Part shown: positions 1 through 9,303 of the stretch, piece after piece
How positions within the stretch are numbered: the first letter of the stretch is position 1
Layout: each line of letters starts with the position of its first letter
Assembly: GCA_937957915.1 (NCBI GenBank)
Contig: CALGNZ010000040.1
Coordinates: forward strand, 1 to 64,000
DNA: 64,000 nt
Direction: 5' to 3'
Source of the DNA: an uncultured Granulosicoccaceae bacterium
GTDB lineage: Bacteria; Pseudomonadota; Gammaproteobacteria; Granulosicoccales; Granulosicoccaceae
Program-made: the position numbers and the translations under genes
Notes under the pieces: model-generated
What the model was told of the DNA's origin: nothing
The model's database searches: none
The model's input: the letters and a program-made list of their open reading frames with translations, nothing else

Positions 1-138
1 TGAAATATCCGCGGGATTCAGCGCACCCAATTGAATCCGCATGCGTCTGTCCTGTGACCGTTTGCTGTCATCGCCGTCGGTGGAAACCGAATCCGAGCTG
101 ACCAGCTGCCCGACACTTTGAATGATTCCGGTAAACAT
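1..138 (-). CDS. ribE: Riboflavin synthase alpha subunit, N-terminal fragment (runs off the window)
   Basis: The ORF track does not list this gene because it is cut by the left edge. Reading the minus strand from the ATG complementary to 136-138 gives 46 codons in frame to base 1, beginning MFTGIIQSVGQLVSSDS. MFTGIIxxVG is the invariant start of riboflavin synthase, which dismutates two 6,7-dimethyl-8-ribityllumazine molecules into riboflavin plus a pyrimidinedione. The enzyme is cytoplasmic and trimeric, built of two tandem lumazine-binding barrels; only the start of the first barrel is visible. No ribD or other rib gene lies upstream in this window, and I see no FMN riboswitch before the start, so any operon continues to the left. 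Identification is confident from the N-terminus alone; completeness cannot be judged. Confidence 0.85.
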   Translation of the reverse strand, partial: MFTGIIQSVGQLVSSDSVSTDGDDSKRSQDRRMRIQLGALNPADIS

Positions 139-407
139 AAGGTGGTTTCCCTAATCGGTAAAAACGGAAGATTTAACCTGAGTACGTGGCAAAGACCGCA
201 GCGGCTTGTAAACAGTTGCTCACGCAAAGGCTCGATTTTGCGGGCAAGACTGGCGACAACACGCCACAGCCAGCACTGTTCCGCACAGCCAGGCGCTCGA
301 TTACACGCTGGCAAGCGACACGCTGTTTCACTGCCAGCGAGTATACCCGCTTGGCGAAGATGTGTATCTTCACCTCGCCTCACGAAACTCCTACACGCCG
401 GACTCTG

Positions 408-1607
408 ATGACAAAACTCCAGACTACTGTCAGCCCCCTCAATGACGTGAAACAGACTATTTGTTCACGCGGCAATTGGGCCATATCCTTTCTTACCGTG
501 ACAGCGATTTTACTCGGCGGAGCGAACTCGGCGTTCGCCATGCATCCTGCCTGCACTCTGGCGTCCGCAGACGCTGACGGCGATGGCTGGGGATGGGAAA
601 ACGACAGAAGCTGCCTGGTTAGCGTGGATTCTGCACCAGCAAGTAACGCAGATACCAGCACTGGCAATTCCGGATTACCGATTTGCGCCAATGCCGGCAG
701 CGATGCGGACGGTGATGGCTACGGCTGGGAAAATGAAGCCAGCTGTATTGTTGCGGCATCAACTCAAGTGAACAACCCGTCATCGGCAGAGACGCCATCG
801 GCAGATACCGGCGAGTCGACAAAGCCTGCCTGTGCAAATTCGAGCAGCGACCCGGATGGCGATGGCTACGGCTGGGAGAGTGATCGCAGTTGTTTAGTGA
901 CAGCAGATTCCGCCACGGCGCCGAACAACACGGGCGATGGACCCACACCAGTCAGTGATCTGTCTCAGCCGCTCAAATTTATGGCGATGGGCGATTCAAT
1001 CACCCATGGCGTGGCCCGAAACTCAGCCAAATCGTATCGCCACGACTTCACCAATCTGCTAAGTGCGGCAGGCTGCAGCTATACCATGGTCGGCTCGCAG
1101 CGCGGCAATCTTGGGCATGACACCTTTGTCTCTGCACATGAAGGCTACAACGGCCATCGCGCCGATCATTTTTTAACCGGCCTGAATAACTTTGCCGGTA
1201 ACAATGAAGGGGTGTCGGTGGCGGTTAATCGCGACAAGCCCGACCTGGTGCTCGTGCACCTTGGCACCAATGATATGCTGCAAGGTCAGAACGTTGAAGA
1301 CACCGTGGCTGAAATCGATCAGGTCGTGTCAATCATTCTGGACGCGGGCGCCGATGTCCTGCTGGCGAATGTCGTGCCTGTATTTGGCTATGGTGCGCAA
1401 ACCAGGACACAGCAACTCGGCAACCAACTGCAAAGCTACGTCGCACAACTGGCTGATTCACGGGTGAACATTGTTGATGTCAGATCCGGATTCACCAATG
1501 CAATGATGCTCAGCGACAACCTGCACCCAAACCCTGCGGGCGAGGCTCATATTGCCAGAGCTTTTTTTAATGCCGTACAAAACTCCGGAAAATGCCTGCG
1601 CCGGTAA
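408..1607 (+). CDS. Exported SGNH/GDSL hydrolase with three GDGxGWExxxSC modules
   Basis: The track opens this frame at 186, but ATG 408 is the likely start (399 residues) because a hydrophobic signal peptide follows, ending in SAFA around residue 44. Three near-identical modules of about 25 residues come next (core GDGWGWENDRSC, then GDGYGWENEASC, then GDGYGWESDRSC), separated by Ser/Thr/Asn/Pro-rich linkers. Their core resembles the WGWE-x-RSC core of CBM10 cellulose-binding modules and also TSP3-like Asp-rich loops. The catalytic domain starts near residue 190 and has all SGNH blocks: GDSITHG (Ser nucleophile, about 196), a Gly in GYNGHRAD, HLGTND (Asn), and LHPNPAGEAH (catalytic His). Such enzymes deacetylate carbohydrates or hydrolyse esters. 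It is therefore probably a secreted carbohydrate esterase bound to a polysaccharide. Convergent with the DMT gene downstream. Confidence 0.85.
   Translation: MTKLQTTVSPLNDVKQTICSRGNWAISFLTVTAILLGGANSAFAMHPACTLASADADGDGWGWENDRSCLVSVDSAPASNADTSTGNSGLPICANAGSDADGDGYGWENEASCIVAASTQVNNPSSAETPSADTGESTKPACANSSSDPDGDGYGWESDRSCLVTADSATAPNNTGDGPTPVSDLSQPLKFMAMGDSITHGVARNSAKSYRHDFTNLLSAAGCSYTMVGSQRGNLGHDTFVSAHEGYNGHRADHFLTGLNNFAGNNEGVSVAVNRDKPDLVLVHLGTNDMLQGQNVEDTVAEIDQVVSIILDAGADVLLANVVPVFGYGAQTRTQQLGNQLQSYVAQLADSRVNIVDVRSGFTNAMMLSDNLHPNPAGEAHIARAFFNAVQNSGKCLRR
544..900 (+). repeat. Three in-frame modules encoding GDGxGWExxxSC units
   Basis: Three copies of a roughly 75-bp coding unit (about 544-621, 679-753 and 826-900) inside the SGNH hydrolase gene. 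Each encodes one Cys before and one Cys after an Asp/Gly-rich loop and a GWE motif. The two cysteines suggest one disulfide per module in the periplasm or outside the cell. Confidence 0.8.
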
Positions 1608-1658
1608 TTGCCACTCACCACCTGGGCCGCAGAAACTGCCATCACGGTCCCAATCGTA

Positions 1659-2543
1659 CTAGCGCGGCACCCTGATACTGCTCGGGGTTTCGGTGGCCGC
1701 GTTACGCCGTGCGATTACGGTAACCCCCGCCAGTGTCAGCACGCCACCCAGTAAAATGCGCATGGTTAGCTGATCGCCCAGCAGCACCGCACCGAACCCA
1801 ATCGCAAACAGCGTCGACAGGGTGATGAACGGTGACACCTGATTGATCGGGTAGCGCTGTAATAGCCAGTAGAATGCCCCGTGACCAATTATTGTTGCAC
1901 CGACGGCTGAGTACAACGGGGTCCAGTAGTCAATAATCGGGATACTGCGCAACATCTCTATCGACGGAGACTCAAACACCATAGCCAACAAAGACAGCGA
2001 CAGCGTGGCCAAAACGGCAATCCACGCCTGAAGATTGAACACCCCGACATCCTTCAACTGCCGCATCCAGATAGAAGCCACTGCGATCGACAACGACCCG
2101 CCGACAACCAGAACCAATGACAAGATATGATCTGCGCCGACCGGCTCGAAGCCAATGATAACGACCCCGCAAAACGACAGCGCAATCGCCAGCGTTCGAG
2201 TCCAGCCTATTCTTTCATGTAAAAACAAAATCGCGAGTATCGTTGAAAACGGCACCACCAGCTGTGCCGCAATGGCGACCGCAGAGACATTCTCTGTCGC
2301 GTACATAGCGAAAAACATCAACGGATAGTGCACGACACCCAGCATTAGCCCAATCATCACAATGCGCCTCATTTGACCGGGCACCAGCCGCAGAAACGGC
2401 AACAGCAGCAACAACACAATCGCAAATCTGATCGCGCTGAACAGAATCGGACCAAACAGCTCGGTGCCCAGCTTGCCCGCGATAAAATTAAAACCCCAGC
2501 AGGCATTAGCAAATACCAGTAGGGCCAGATGTGAAGGAGTCAT
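1659..2543 (-). CDS. EamA/DMT-family metabolite exporter
   Basis: A 294-residue, very hydrophobic protein with about ten predicted membrane segments in two EamA repeats, the usual length for the drug/metabolite transporter family. The N-terminus (NACWGFNFIAGK) is typical of EamA proteins of the amino-acid-metabolite exporter type. The C-terminal half carries the second repeat, with GHGAFYWLLQRYP and a final helix followed by a short charged tail. It probably exports a small metabolite such as an amino acid derivative across the inner membrane; the substrate cannot be read from sequence. The gene is transcribed alone, convergent with the SGNH hydrolase and separated by 231 bp from the next minus-strand gene upstream. 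A second, unrelated DMT gene lies at 56166. Confidence 0.85.
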   Translation of the reverse strand: MTPSHLALLVFANACWGFNFIAGKLGTELFGPILFSAIRFAIVLLLLLPFLRLVPGQMRRIVMIGLMLGVVHYPLMFFAMYATENVSAVAIAAQLVVPFSTILAILFLHERIGWTRTLAIALSFCGVVIIGFEPVGADHILSLVLVVGGSLSIAVASIWMRQLKDVGVFNLQAWIAVLATLSLSLLAMVFESPSIEMLRSIPIIDYWTPLYSAVGATIIGHGAFYWLLQRYPINQVSPFITLSTLFAIGFGAVLLGDQLTMRILLGGVLTLAGVTVIARRNAATETPSSIRVPR

Positions 2544-2774
2544 AGGTAATGGACCGTGTAACTATGGTGACAGGCCAGCGCACAGTTACGAAGACAAATC
2601 GCAGGCAGGAATCGCGGCGGGGAATCAGAGAAATATAGCCCTAAACGGAGAGTCGGTGCAAAAAACGCATTCACAGGTGCCCACAGAAGTCTGCGCTGCA
2701 AAACCTCTGCTAAGGCTATCGCGCACTGCCGATGCGTTTATGGCATCCCGCAGGGCAAAATCTCCCTGCAGACC

Positions 2775-3542
2775 TCACCAATGCGCCCCCGCACTGACCT
2801 GAATGTCTTCCATCGTTAGAGCCGGTGCCACTTCGCTGCAGAGAAAAGCCACCAACGCTGCCACTTCTTCAGGCTGCACTAATCGCTGCTGGGGATTGGC
2901 GGTGCGAATTTCTTCAATGATCTCAGACTTGTCGCAACCGCGTTCCCTGGCCGCAACCGTTGCGGTGTTGTGCATCATAGGCGTCTCTACCCAGGTTGGA
3001 CTGACGGCAACGCAACTCACGCCGTGCGGCGCCCCCTCGACGGCTACAGCACGAGTCAGCCCAAGCAAGCCGGCTTTTGATGCACTGTACGATGCACTAT
3101 CCGCCACTGCAGTACGGGCTGCCGTAGAGGCAATATTGATGATTCTTCCCCACCCGTGCTGCTTCATCGATGGCAAGCACGCCCTGATTACGCGAAACGG
3201 CCCTGACAGGTTGGTATCAATAACCTCCAGCCACTGCGCTTCTGAATGTGTGGCGACCGGCTGATAACTACTGACACCCGCCGAATTAACGACAACATTG
3301 ACCGGCCCGAAGCGATCAACAGCCGCAGCCACACACCGCTCAACCGAGCCCGTTTCCCCGACATCAATGGCCGCGATCAGGGCGCCGGGAAGCTGTGTTT
3401 CCATGTCCGCACGGTACCGGGCATCAGCCGCACGGCGCGAGGCAGCAACAACCTGCACCTGCTGCTTTAGCAACTCGCGTGATATCTCCAGCCCGATTCC
3501 TGAACAGCCTCCAGTGACCAGCGCAACTCTGTTTCTTACCAT
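2775..3542 (-). CDS. Short-chain dehydrogenase/reductase (SDR, FabG-like)
   Basis: A 255-residue classical SDR. The NAD(P)-binding glycine motif is TGGCSGIG (residues 10-17), followed by VVNSAG, a catalytic Ser in INIASTAART and the YSASK catalytic Tyr/Lys pair near residue 155. SRR at the end of the second strand (VVAASRR) suggests NADP(H) rather than NAD preference. Length and motif order match 3-oxoacyl-ACP reductase and 3-hydroxybutyrate-dehydrogenase-like enzymes; the actual substrate is unknown. It acts in the cytoplasm as an oxidoreductase of an alcohol/ketone pair. The gene is divergent from mfd with a 218-bp shared upstream region, and nothing in the neighbourhood fixes a pathway. 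Confidence 0.85.
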   Translation of the reverse strand: MVRNRVALVTGGCSGIGLEISRELLKQQVQVVAASRRAADARYRADMETQLPGALIAAIDVGETGSVERCVAAAVDRFGPVNVVVNSAGVSSYQPVATHSEAQWLEVIDTNLSGPFRVIRACLPSMKQHGWGRIINIASTAARTAVADSASYSASKAGLLGLTRAVAVEGAPHGVSCVAVSPTWVETPMMHNTATVAARERGCDKSEIIEEIRTANPQQRLVQPEEVAALVAFLCSEVAPALTMEDIQVSAGAHW

Positions 3543-3703
3543 TTTTCTTCAATCTCGAACCAACCACACGGGAACAAACCGACAACATACACAAACACCG
3601 GCCAAAAATCCGGTTGAGCCGTTGCTGCCCGACCCCGGCCTGGCAAACTGATGGCACGCCACGCCAGTATGCCCGAGTGAACCTTCCACTTCGTGCACTC
3701 TGA

Positions 3704-3731
3704 CAGCCCGAGGGCTGCGGTGTGCTATAGT
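3704..3731 (+). promoter_or_regulatory. Possible mfd promoter with an overlapping inverted repeat
   Basis: TATAGT (3726-3731) is a good -10 hexamer about 30 bp before the mfd start. Just upstream, CAGCCC-GA-GGGCTG (3704-3717) is a perfect 6-bp inverted repeat where the -35 box would lie; CTGACA at 3700 is 20 bp from the -10, so the -35 is weak. The repeat could be an operator or a chance palindrome. Confidence 0.35.
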
Positions 3732-3760
3732 CTCGCGTTTTTCACGGCCATCAGGTCAGC

Positions 3761-6700
3761 ATGCACCAGTCATTTGCGTTAAAACTCCCGGAAGCCACAA
3801 AAACCACATGGGGCCATTTATATGGTAGCGCCAGCGCGCTGGCGGCCGCAGAGGCGGCACGTGCCAATGACGGACTGACTCTGGTCGTCACGCCGACCAC
3901 CGCGGACGCCTACCACTTTGAGCTGGCGTTGCAGTTTTTCGTGGGCGACAGTCTGCAGATTTACAGCTTTCCCGACTGGGAAACCCTGCCCTACGATCTG
4001 TTCTCCCCGCATCAGGATATCGTCTCCGAGCGCCTGAAAACGCTATACCATCTGCCGAATTTAAAACGCGGCATCCTGGTACTGCCGGTATCAACACTGA
4101 TGCAACGCCTGTGTCCACCTTCATTTCTCCACAGCCACGCCATGATGATCAGCGTCGGTGACGAGCAGCCAATTACGGAATTTCGCAGCAAACTGGCTGA
4201 TGCAGGTTATCGCAGTGTCAGTGAAGTAACCGAACACGGTGAATACGCGGTGCGCGGATCGCTTCTCGATTTGTTTCCGATGGCCAGTGACCGACCTTTC
4301 CGCATTGATTATTTCGATGATGAAATCGAAAACATCTACAGCTTCGACCCGTCCGATCAAATTGCACGAAAGGAAGACAAGCTCGAAAAAATCGAGTTGC
4401 TGCCGGCGCGAGAGTTCCCGATGGATGAAGCCGGTATCACCCGATTTCGCAAGGGCTTCAGGCAGAGCTTTGATGCGGTTCGCGAAAGTCCGATTTATCG
4501 AGATGTCAGCAATGGCGTTGTGCCATCAGGCATCGAATACTACATGCCACTGTTTCTGGATGAGATGGTGACTATCTTTGACTACCTGCCGGAAGATGTA
4601 ACGGTCATACAGTACAAAAACTGTCTGGCTGCTATGGAACAGTTCTCCGAGCAAACCGAGGACCGGTACGAGCAACGACGACATGATATCGAACGCCCGG
4701 TGCTGCCGCCGCGCGAGTTATTTATCGATGCGGATACCGTTACCCGCGAATTCAGGCAGCGCACCACAATCAGTATCAGTGCCGCTGAAGTTGCTGAAGG
4801 ACGTGGCAAATATAATTTTGATTCGCTGGCACCCGGCAAGTACCCGATAACCGTAAGACTTGAGCAGCCACTGGGTATGCTGAAGCAATTTATAGAACAA
4901 TTTGACGGTCGCATTTTATTTGCAGCAGAGTCTGCCGGGCGACGTGAAGTATTTATGGAGCTGTTAATCGGCAACAATATAGCGGTTGCCCCGGTTGCCG
5001 ATTTTGAGGAGTTTTTCAACTCCGATCGTCGCTTTTGTATTTGTACAGCACCACTCGACGAAGGCCTGCACCTGCCATCATCGAACATTGCAATAATTTG
5101 CGAGTCACAGCTTACCGGCAATCGTGTCGCACAAAGCCGCAGATCCAGACGCCAGACTCGCGACAGCGATGCGGTCATATCTAACCTTGCAGACCTGACA
5201 CTTGGCGCCCCGGTGGTACACATTGACCATGGCGTCGGGCGCTATCTTGGTTTGCAAACCCTGGACGTAGGCGGTGCCAACACCGAGTTTCTGACTCTCA
5301 ACTATGCCAACGACGACAAACTTTATGTGCCGGTATCGTCACTGCATCTGATAAGCCGCTACACAGGTGCTTCGGAAGAGTCCGCACCGATGCACCGACT
5401 CGGTGGCGAACAATGGCAGAAGGTAAAAAAGCGCGCAGCACAAAAAGCGCACGACGTTGCAGCAGAGCTATTGGAAATTCATGCACGTCGGGCAGCCAAG
5501 CAGGGTTACGCCTACAAGGAAGAAACCAACAACTACGGAGTATTTGCAGAGACGTTCCCGTTTGAAGAAACACCAGACCAGGCACGCGCCATTGAAGAAG
5601 TGGTGAAAGATATGCGTTCGGAACAGCCGATGGATCGAGTGGTCTGCGGTGACGTAGGCTTTGGTAAAACAGAAGTGGCAATGCGAGCCGCCTTTGTTGC
5701 AGTCGATGGCGGCAAACAAGTAGCCATACTGGTACCGACCACCTTACTTGCCCATCAGCATCATCAGAATTTTCTTGATCGCTTTGCAGACTGGCCAATA
5801 CAGATCGAATGCCTGTCACGCTTTCGCACAGCCAAAGATCAGGAAGCAGCAGTAAAAGCACTGGCGTCCGGGGGCGTTGATATCGTTGTCGGTACGCACA
5901 AACTGCTACAAAAATCGGTAAAGTATAAAAACCTCGGGCTGGTAATCATTGATGAAGAACACCGCTTCGGCGTGCGCCATAAAGAGCACATGAAAGCGCT
6001 GCGCTCGGAAGTAGATATACTGACTCTAACGGCAACCCCGATACCTCGCACACTCAATATGGGGTTGTCCGGACTTCGCGATCTTTCCATCATCGCCACA
6101 CCACCGCCAAACAGACATGCCATTAAAACGTTTGTCGGTGAGTGGTCTGATGTGCAAATAAAGGAAGCCTGCCAGCGTGAGCTCAGTCGTGGCGGACAGG
6201 TGTACTTCCTGCACAATGAAGTCAAATCCATTGAACGAATTGAAAGGCAACTCACCGAGATAATACCGCAAGCCACCATCCGCGTAGCGCATGGCCAAAT
6301 GCGTGAACGCGAGCTCGAGTCTGTGATGCTGGACTTTTATCATCAGCGATTTAACATACTGATTTGCACCACCATTGTTGAGAGCGGAATCGATGTGCCG
6401 ACCGCCAATACCATCATCATTAACCGCGCCGACAAACTCGGGCTAGCACAGCTTCACCAATTACGCGGTCGCGTTGGTCGCTCACATCATCGTGCCTATG
6501 CCTATCTGATAGCCCCTCCGGAAAAGTCGATGACTAAAGACGCTGAAAAACGACTGTCAGCGCTTGAGTCACTCGAAGAGCTGGGTGTCGGTTTTACCCT
6601 GGCAACTCACGACCTTGAGATTCGTGGTGCCGGCGAACTACTTGGTGACGAACAGAGCGGGCAAATTCAGGAAATAGGTTTTACCCTGTACACACAATTG

Positions 6701-7213
6701 CTCGAACGGGCTGTAGCCGCGTTAAAATCCGGCAAGTTACCGGATACTGAATCACCACTGGCGCAGTCTACTGAAGTTGACCTTGGTATACCGTCATTGC
6801 TGCCAGCCGACTATGTTGCCGATGTGCACACTCGTCTGGTGCTATATAAGCGCATATCCAACGCCGACAGCACGGAAAATCTTGACGAGTTGCGAGTTGA
6901 ATTAATCAACCGCTTCGGGTTATTACCAGATGCAGCAAAATACCTTTTCCATACCACGGAATTTAAACTGATCTGCCAGCAACTGGGTGTCACCCGATTG
7001 CAGGCAGGTGCCAGCGGAGGCCGTATAATTTTCGATGAGAAACCGAATATTGATCCATCGCTGTTAATCGACCTGATCCAGAAACAATCATCAGAGTTCG
7101 GCTTCGATGGGAAAAACACGCTGAAATTTAAAAGCGAACTGGATGAACCGGAACACAGAATCGAGTACATTGCCGGTTTGCTTGCAAAATTTAAAATGAA
7201 CGAGGCCGCATAG
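3761..7213 (+). CDS. mfd: Transcription-repair coupling factor Mfd
   Basis: An 1150-residue protein, the normal length for Mfd. It recognises RNA polymerase stalled at DNA lesions, translocates on DNA to displace it and recruits UvrA for nucleotide excision repair. The N-terminal third resembles UvrB (SFPDWETLPYD region). The central RNA-polymerase-interaction domain precedes a superfamily-2 translocase: Walker A GDVGFGKTE near residue 630, DEEH box in IIDEEHRFGV near 730, then the RecG-like motor motifs (HQLRGRVGRSHHRAYAY) and the C-terminal UvrA-masking domain. The stop codon overlaps the GTG start of the next gene by one base, so the two are translationally coupled. No frameshift or missing motif seen. 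Confidence 0.98.
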   Translation: MHQSFALKLPEATKTTWGHLYGSASALAAAEAARANDGLTLVVTPTTADAYHFELALQFFVGDSLQIYSFPDWETLPYDLFSPHQDIVSERLKTLYHLPNLKRGILVLPVSTLMQRLCPPSFLHSHAMMISVGDEQPITEFRSKLADAGYRSVSEVTEHGEYAVRGSLLDLFPMASDRPFRIDYFDDEIENIYSFDPSDQIARKEDKLEKIELLPAREFPMDEAGITRFRKGFRQSFDAVRESPIYRDVSNGVVPSGIEYYMPLFLDEMVTIFDYLPEDVTVIQYKNCLAAMEQFSEQTEDRYEQRRHDIERPVLPPRELFIDADTVTREFRQRTTISISAAEVAEGRGKYNFDSLAPGKYPITVRLEQPLGMLKQFIEQFDGRILFAAESAGRREVFMELLIGNNIAVAPVADFEEFFNSDRRFCICTAPLDEGLHLPSSNIAIICESQLTGNRVAQSRRSRRQTRDSDAVISNLADLTLGAPVVHIDHGVGRYLGLQTLDVGGANTEFLTLNYANDDKLYVPVSSLHLISRYTGASEESAPMHRLGGEQWQKVKKRAAQKAHDVAAELLEIHARRAAKQGYAYKEETNNYGVFAETFPFEETPDQARAIEEVVKDMRSEQPMDRVVCGDVGFGKTEVAMRAAFVAVDGGKQVAILVPTTLLAHQHHQNFLDRFADWPIQIECLSRFRTAKDQEAAVKALASGGVDIVVGTHKLLQKSVKYKNLGLVIIDEEHRFGVRHKEHMKALRSEVDILTLTATPIPRTLNMGLSGLRDLSIIATPPPNRHAIKTFVGEWSDVQIKEACQRELSRGGQVYFLHNEVKSIERIERQLTEIIPQATIRVAHGQMRERELESVMLDFYHQRFNILICTTIVESGIDVPTANTIIINRADKLGLAQLHQLRGRVGRSHHRAYAYLIAPPEKSMTKDAEKRLSALESLEELGVGFTLATHDLEIRGAGELLGDEQSGQIQEIGFTLYTQLLERAVAALKSGKLPDTESPLAQSTEVDLGIPSLLPADYVADVHTRLVLYKRISNADSTENLDELRVELINRFGLLPDAAKYLFHTTEFKLICQQLGVTRLQAGASGGRIIFDEKPNIDPSLLIDLIQKQSSEFGFDGKNTLKFKSELDEPEHRIEYIAGLLAKFKMNEAA

Positions 7214-7881
7214 TGTCCCTATTGAGAAAGTTACTGCTTATAGTTGCAGCACCGTTGTTGCTTGCGCTGAGTAAACCAGGACTCGCCATTAACTATGACG
7301 TCGAGTTAATTATATTCGAGCACGCCCGCAACACAAGTGTTGGCAGCAGCTCAAGCTATCTGTACCCGGTGTTAGATCGCGCGCGCCGTATACCGACTGA
7401 AGCTACAGAAGCAAACGCACCGCTGCAACCACTGCCAAAACTACGACTACTGGACGATGCAGAGAAGATCAAACAGTCAGGCAACCACCGATTGCTGTAC
7501 CACGGAGGCTGGAGACAAACAGACTTTGATCGGGAAAACGCGCCGTATATGTCGATAGCACTCGGTGCCAGACAGGAAGTATTTGTAGAGCCCGGTGATG
7601 GCGATAAAAACTATTTGCGCGCTTTTAGATTGCCACCACTAAATCTCGATCAAAACATGGCATCGAAAAACACCTATCAGCTGTTCGGTGGCGTCAAGGT
7701 ATGGGTTGGTCGCTTCCTGCACTTTGAAACGCGGCTGGCCTATACACCGGCTAACGGCAGAGTGTCCTACAAATTCGAGAGTGAGCGACGCATGAGAAGT
7801 CGACAAATGCATTATATCGATCACTCCAGAGTAGGTATTTTGATCAAAATATTTCCGGTGGATGAAACTGCCCCGAACTAG
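7213..7881 (+). CDS. CsiV-family envelope protein
   Basis: GTG start overlapping the mfd stop by one base. The 222-residue product has a clean signal peptide (MSLLRKLLLIVAAPLLLALS, cleavage after GLA near residue 25) and then a beta-rich domain beginning YDVELIIFEH, the hallmark of the CsiV family (PF10972), described as peptidoglycan-associated. Later features are an LLYHGGWRQ segment and a C-terminal arm rich in Arg and aromatic residues (YKFESERRMRSRQMHYIDH). Placement directly behind mfd is common in gammaproteobacteria and supports the family call. Its biochemical role is not settled; an envelope-maintenance function in the periplasm is the best inference. Confidence 0.75.
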   Translation: MSLLRKLLLIVAAPLLLALSKPGLAINYDVELIIFEHARNTSVGSSSSYLYPVLDRARRIPTEATEANAPLQPLPKLRLLDDAEKIKQSGNHRLLYHGGWRQTDFDRENAPYMSIALGARQEVFVEPGDGDKNYLRAFRLPPLNLDQNMASKNTYQLFGGVKVWVGRFLHFETRLAYTPANGRVSYKFESERRMRSRQMHYIDHSRVGILIKIFPVDETAPN

Positions 7882-8091
7882 TATTGCTGCGCGATTATTA
7901 ACACAAACACCGACCTGGTCGAACGGGCAACTCAGGCAGATTGTGCGACCAGATCCACACTGTGTAAGCTGTTAAAGCGCTTAACCGAATAAGGGCTCGC
8001 ATAAACCGATCTATCGCCATTCAATTCAGAAAAGATTCAGTACTGCTGCATCAGCATAGCCTCCAACATCACCAGAGCCGGAGCGCATCAG

Positions 8092-8880
8092 ATGATCTGC
8101 AAAAACAATAGCAGCAACAATACAACAGCCGCACTATCTGTCGGCAATCGCAACAATGGATTGATTAAGGTTGCATTAACAGTCGCGACGTCCCTGCTGT
8201 TAACGTTAACCAGCCAGGCGGCAATGGCAGGTTCCTCGCACAGCTTTACAGAATATGCGCGCGTCGTCAGCGTCGAGCCTGTGTATCGCAACGTCACTGT
8301 TCGCGAGCCGCAAAGAATCTGTCGCCCGGCGCGCCACAACAATCATTATCAACATCGCTACAACAATAACCGAAGCCACCATCAACCGGCTCCACAGCGA
8401 TACAACCGTTCCCATCGCGCCCGCAACAACGCAGATGTATTTGTCGCGGGTGTCATCGGCGGGGCAATCGGCCGCGAACTATCCAGGTCAGTTACCGGCC
8501 GACCTGATACGGGTGCGACTATCGCCGGCGCTGTGATTGGATCAGCGATTGCCAGCAACGTGGTGAAGAGCAACCACCGACGCAGCAACAGCCACGCACA
8601 TCATAACCAGCGCACAACACAACGCTACGCGCCGGTTGAGCAAAATCGCAATGGTCGTGGCCATTACCGCACGAACCAGGCGCACCATCGTCGGGATGGC
8701 AGGCACCACAATCGTACTGAACAGCATTGCAGCACGACAGTACAAACACGGACTGAACGCAAGCAAAACGGCTTTAATGTTACTTACCGCTATCGCGGGC
8801 ATCACTACCAGACTCATACCCGTCGTCACCCGGGCGAGCGGCTGGCTATTACTGTGACAATAGATCCGCAAAAATACTAG
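8092..8880 (+). CDS. His/Asn/Arg-rich exported glycine-zipper protein
   Basis: A 262-residue protein. After a polar N-terminal stretch a hydrophobic signal segment (VALTVATSLLLTLTSQAAMA) directs export. The mature part begins with VVSVEPVYRNVTVREPQRIC, typical of glycine-zipper 2TM proteins related to the rickettsial 17-kDa antigen. A zipper follows in DVFVAGVIGGAIGREL and TGATIAGAVIGSAIASNV. The segments on either side are extraordinarily rich in His, Asn, Gln and Arg (runs such as HHNQRTTQRY), and a C-terminal Cys lies in TEQHCSTTVQTRTE, pairing with the earlier Cys. The zipper would insert in or span the outer membrane; the His-rich arms could bind metals. No partner is evident; upstream (210 bp) and downstream spacing suggest a monocistronic gene. 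Confidence 0.7.
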   Translation: MICKNNSSNNTTAALSVGNRNNGLIKVALTVATSLLLTLTSQAAMAGSSHSFTEYARVVSVEPVYRNVTVREPQRICRPARHNNHYQHRYNNNRSHHQPAPQRYNRSHRARNNADVFVAGVIGGAIGRELSRSVTGRPDTGATIAGAVIGSAIASNVVKSNHRRSNSHAHHNQRTTQRYAPVEQNRNGRGHYRTNQAHHRRDGRHHNRTEQHCSTTVQTRTERKQNGFNVTYRYRGHHYQTHTRRHPGERLAITVTIDPQKY

Positions 8881-9040
8881 CCCGACAACCAGCGCTTAGA
8901 GCTCACCGGCGAAATTCATTTCGCATTGAAGAATCGAGCTGGTAAGCTCCGAGACAGCAAGTTTTCGCTAAGGTTATGCAACAATCAGTCGTTTCTAGTG
9001 CACAAATTCAGGCACAACACCATCGGGGCAGAAGTTTAAA

Positions 9041-9301
9041 TTGAATACCAGCATTAAAAAACTCTCGCGATTCGTGTTGTTTGCTGCGCTAACGCTTGCA
9101 GCTGCCGGCACAGGAATGACCGCCAAATGCCAACCAATTGATCGTGAAAAATCCATCTCCAATATTCTTGAGCGTAACCCGGGTAGCAAGGTTCTCAAGA
9201 TAGCGGAGCACACTGACGACGCCGGATGTGCAATGCTTAAAATTCGCATTCTGGTCGACGGCACTGTGAAGGCGGTCACGGTTAACCCGAAAGGAACATA
9301 A
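9041..9301 (+). CDS. Small periplasmic PepSY-like protein
   Basis: An 86-residue product from a TTG start, with signal peptide MNTSIKKLSRFVLFAALTLA and a cleavage site near residue 25-28. The mature part (about 58 residues) has the alpha-beta-beta outline of PepSY-type domains: a helix in SISNILERNPGSKVLKI followed by a strand pair containing GCAMLKIRILVDGTVKAV. Two cysteines (one in the mature N-terminus, one in AGCAML) could form a disulfide. It ends two bases before the response regulator start and is surely cotranscribed with it. Small PepSY proteins encoded beside PhoP/PhoQ-like pairs are frequent in Proteobacteria and are thought to modulate the sensor; that role is inference here. Confidence 0.7.
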   Translation: MNTSIKKLSRFVLFAALTLAAAGTGMTAKCQPIDREKSISNILERNPGSKVLKIAEHTDDAGCAMLKIRILVDGTVKAVTVNPKGT

Positions 9302-9303
9302 TC

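Noticed and set aside
4582-5223. 213-residue minus-strand ORF inside mfd
   Set aside because: Antisense to a conserved, complete gene; Ser/Arg/Cys-rich composition typical of shadow frames.
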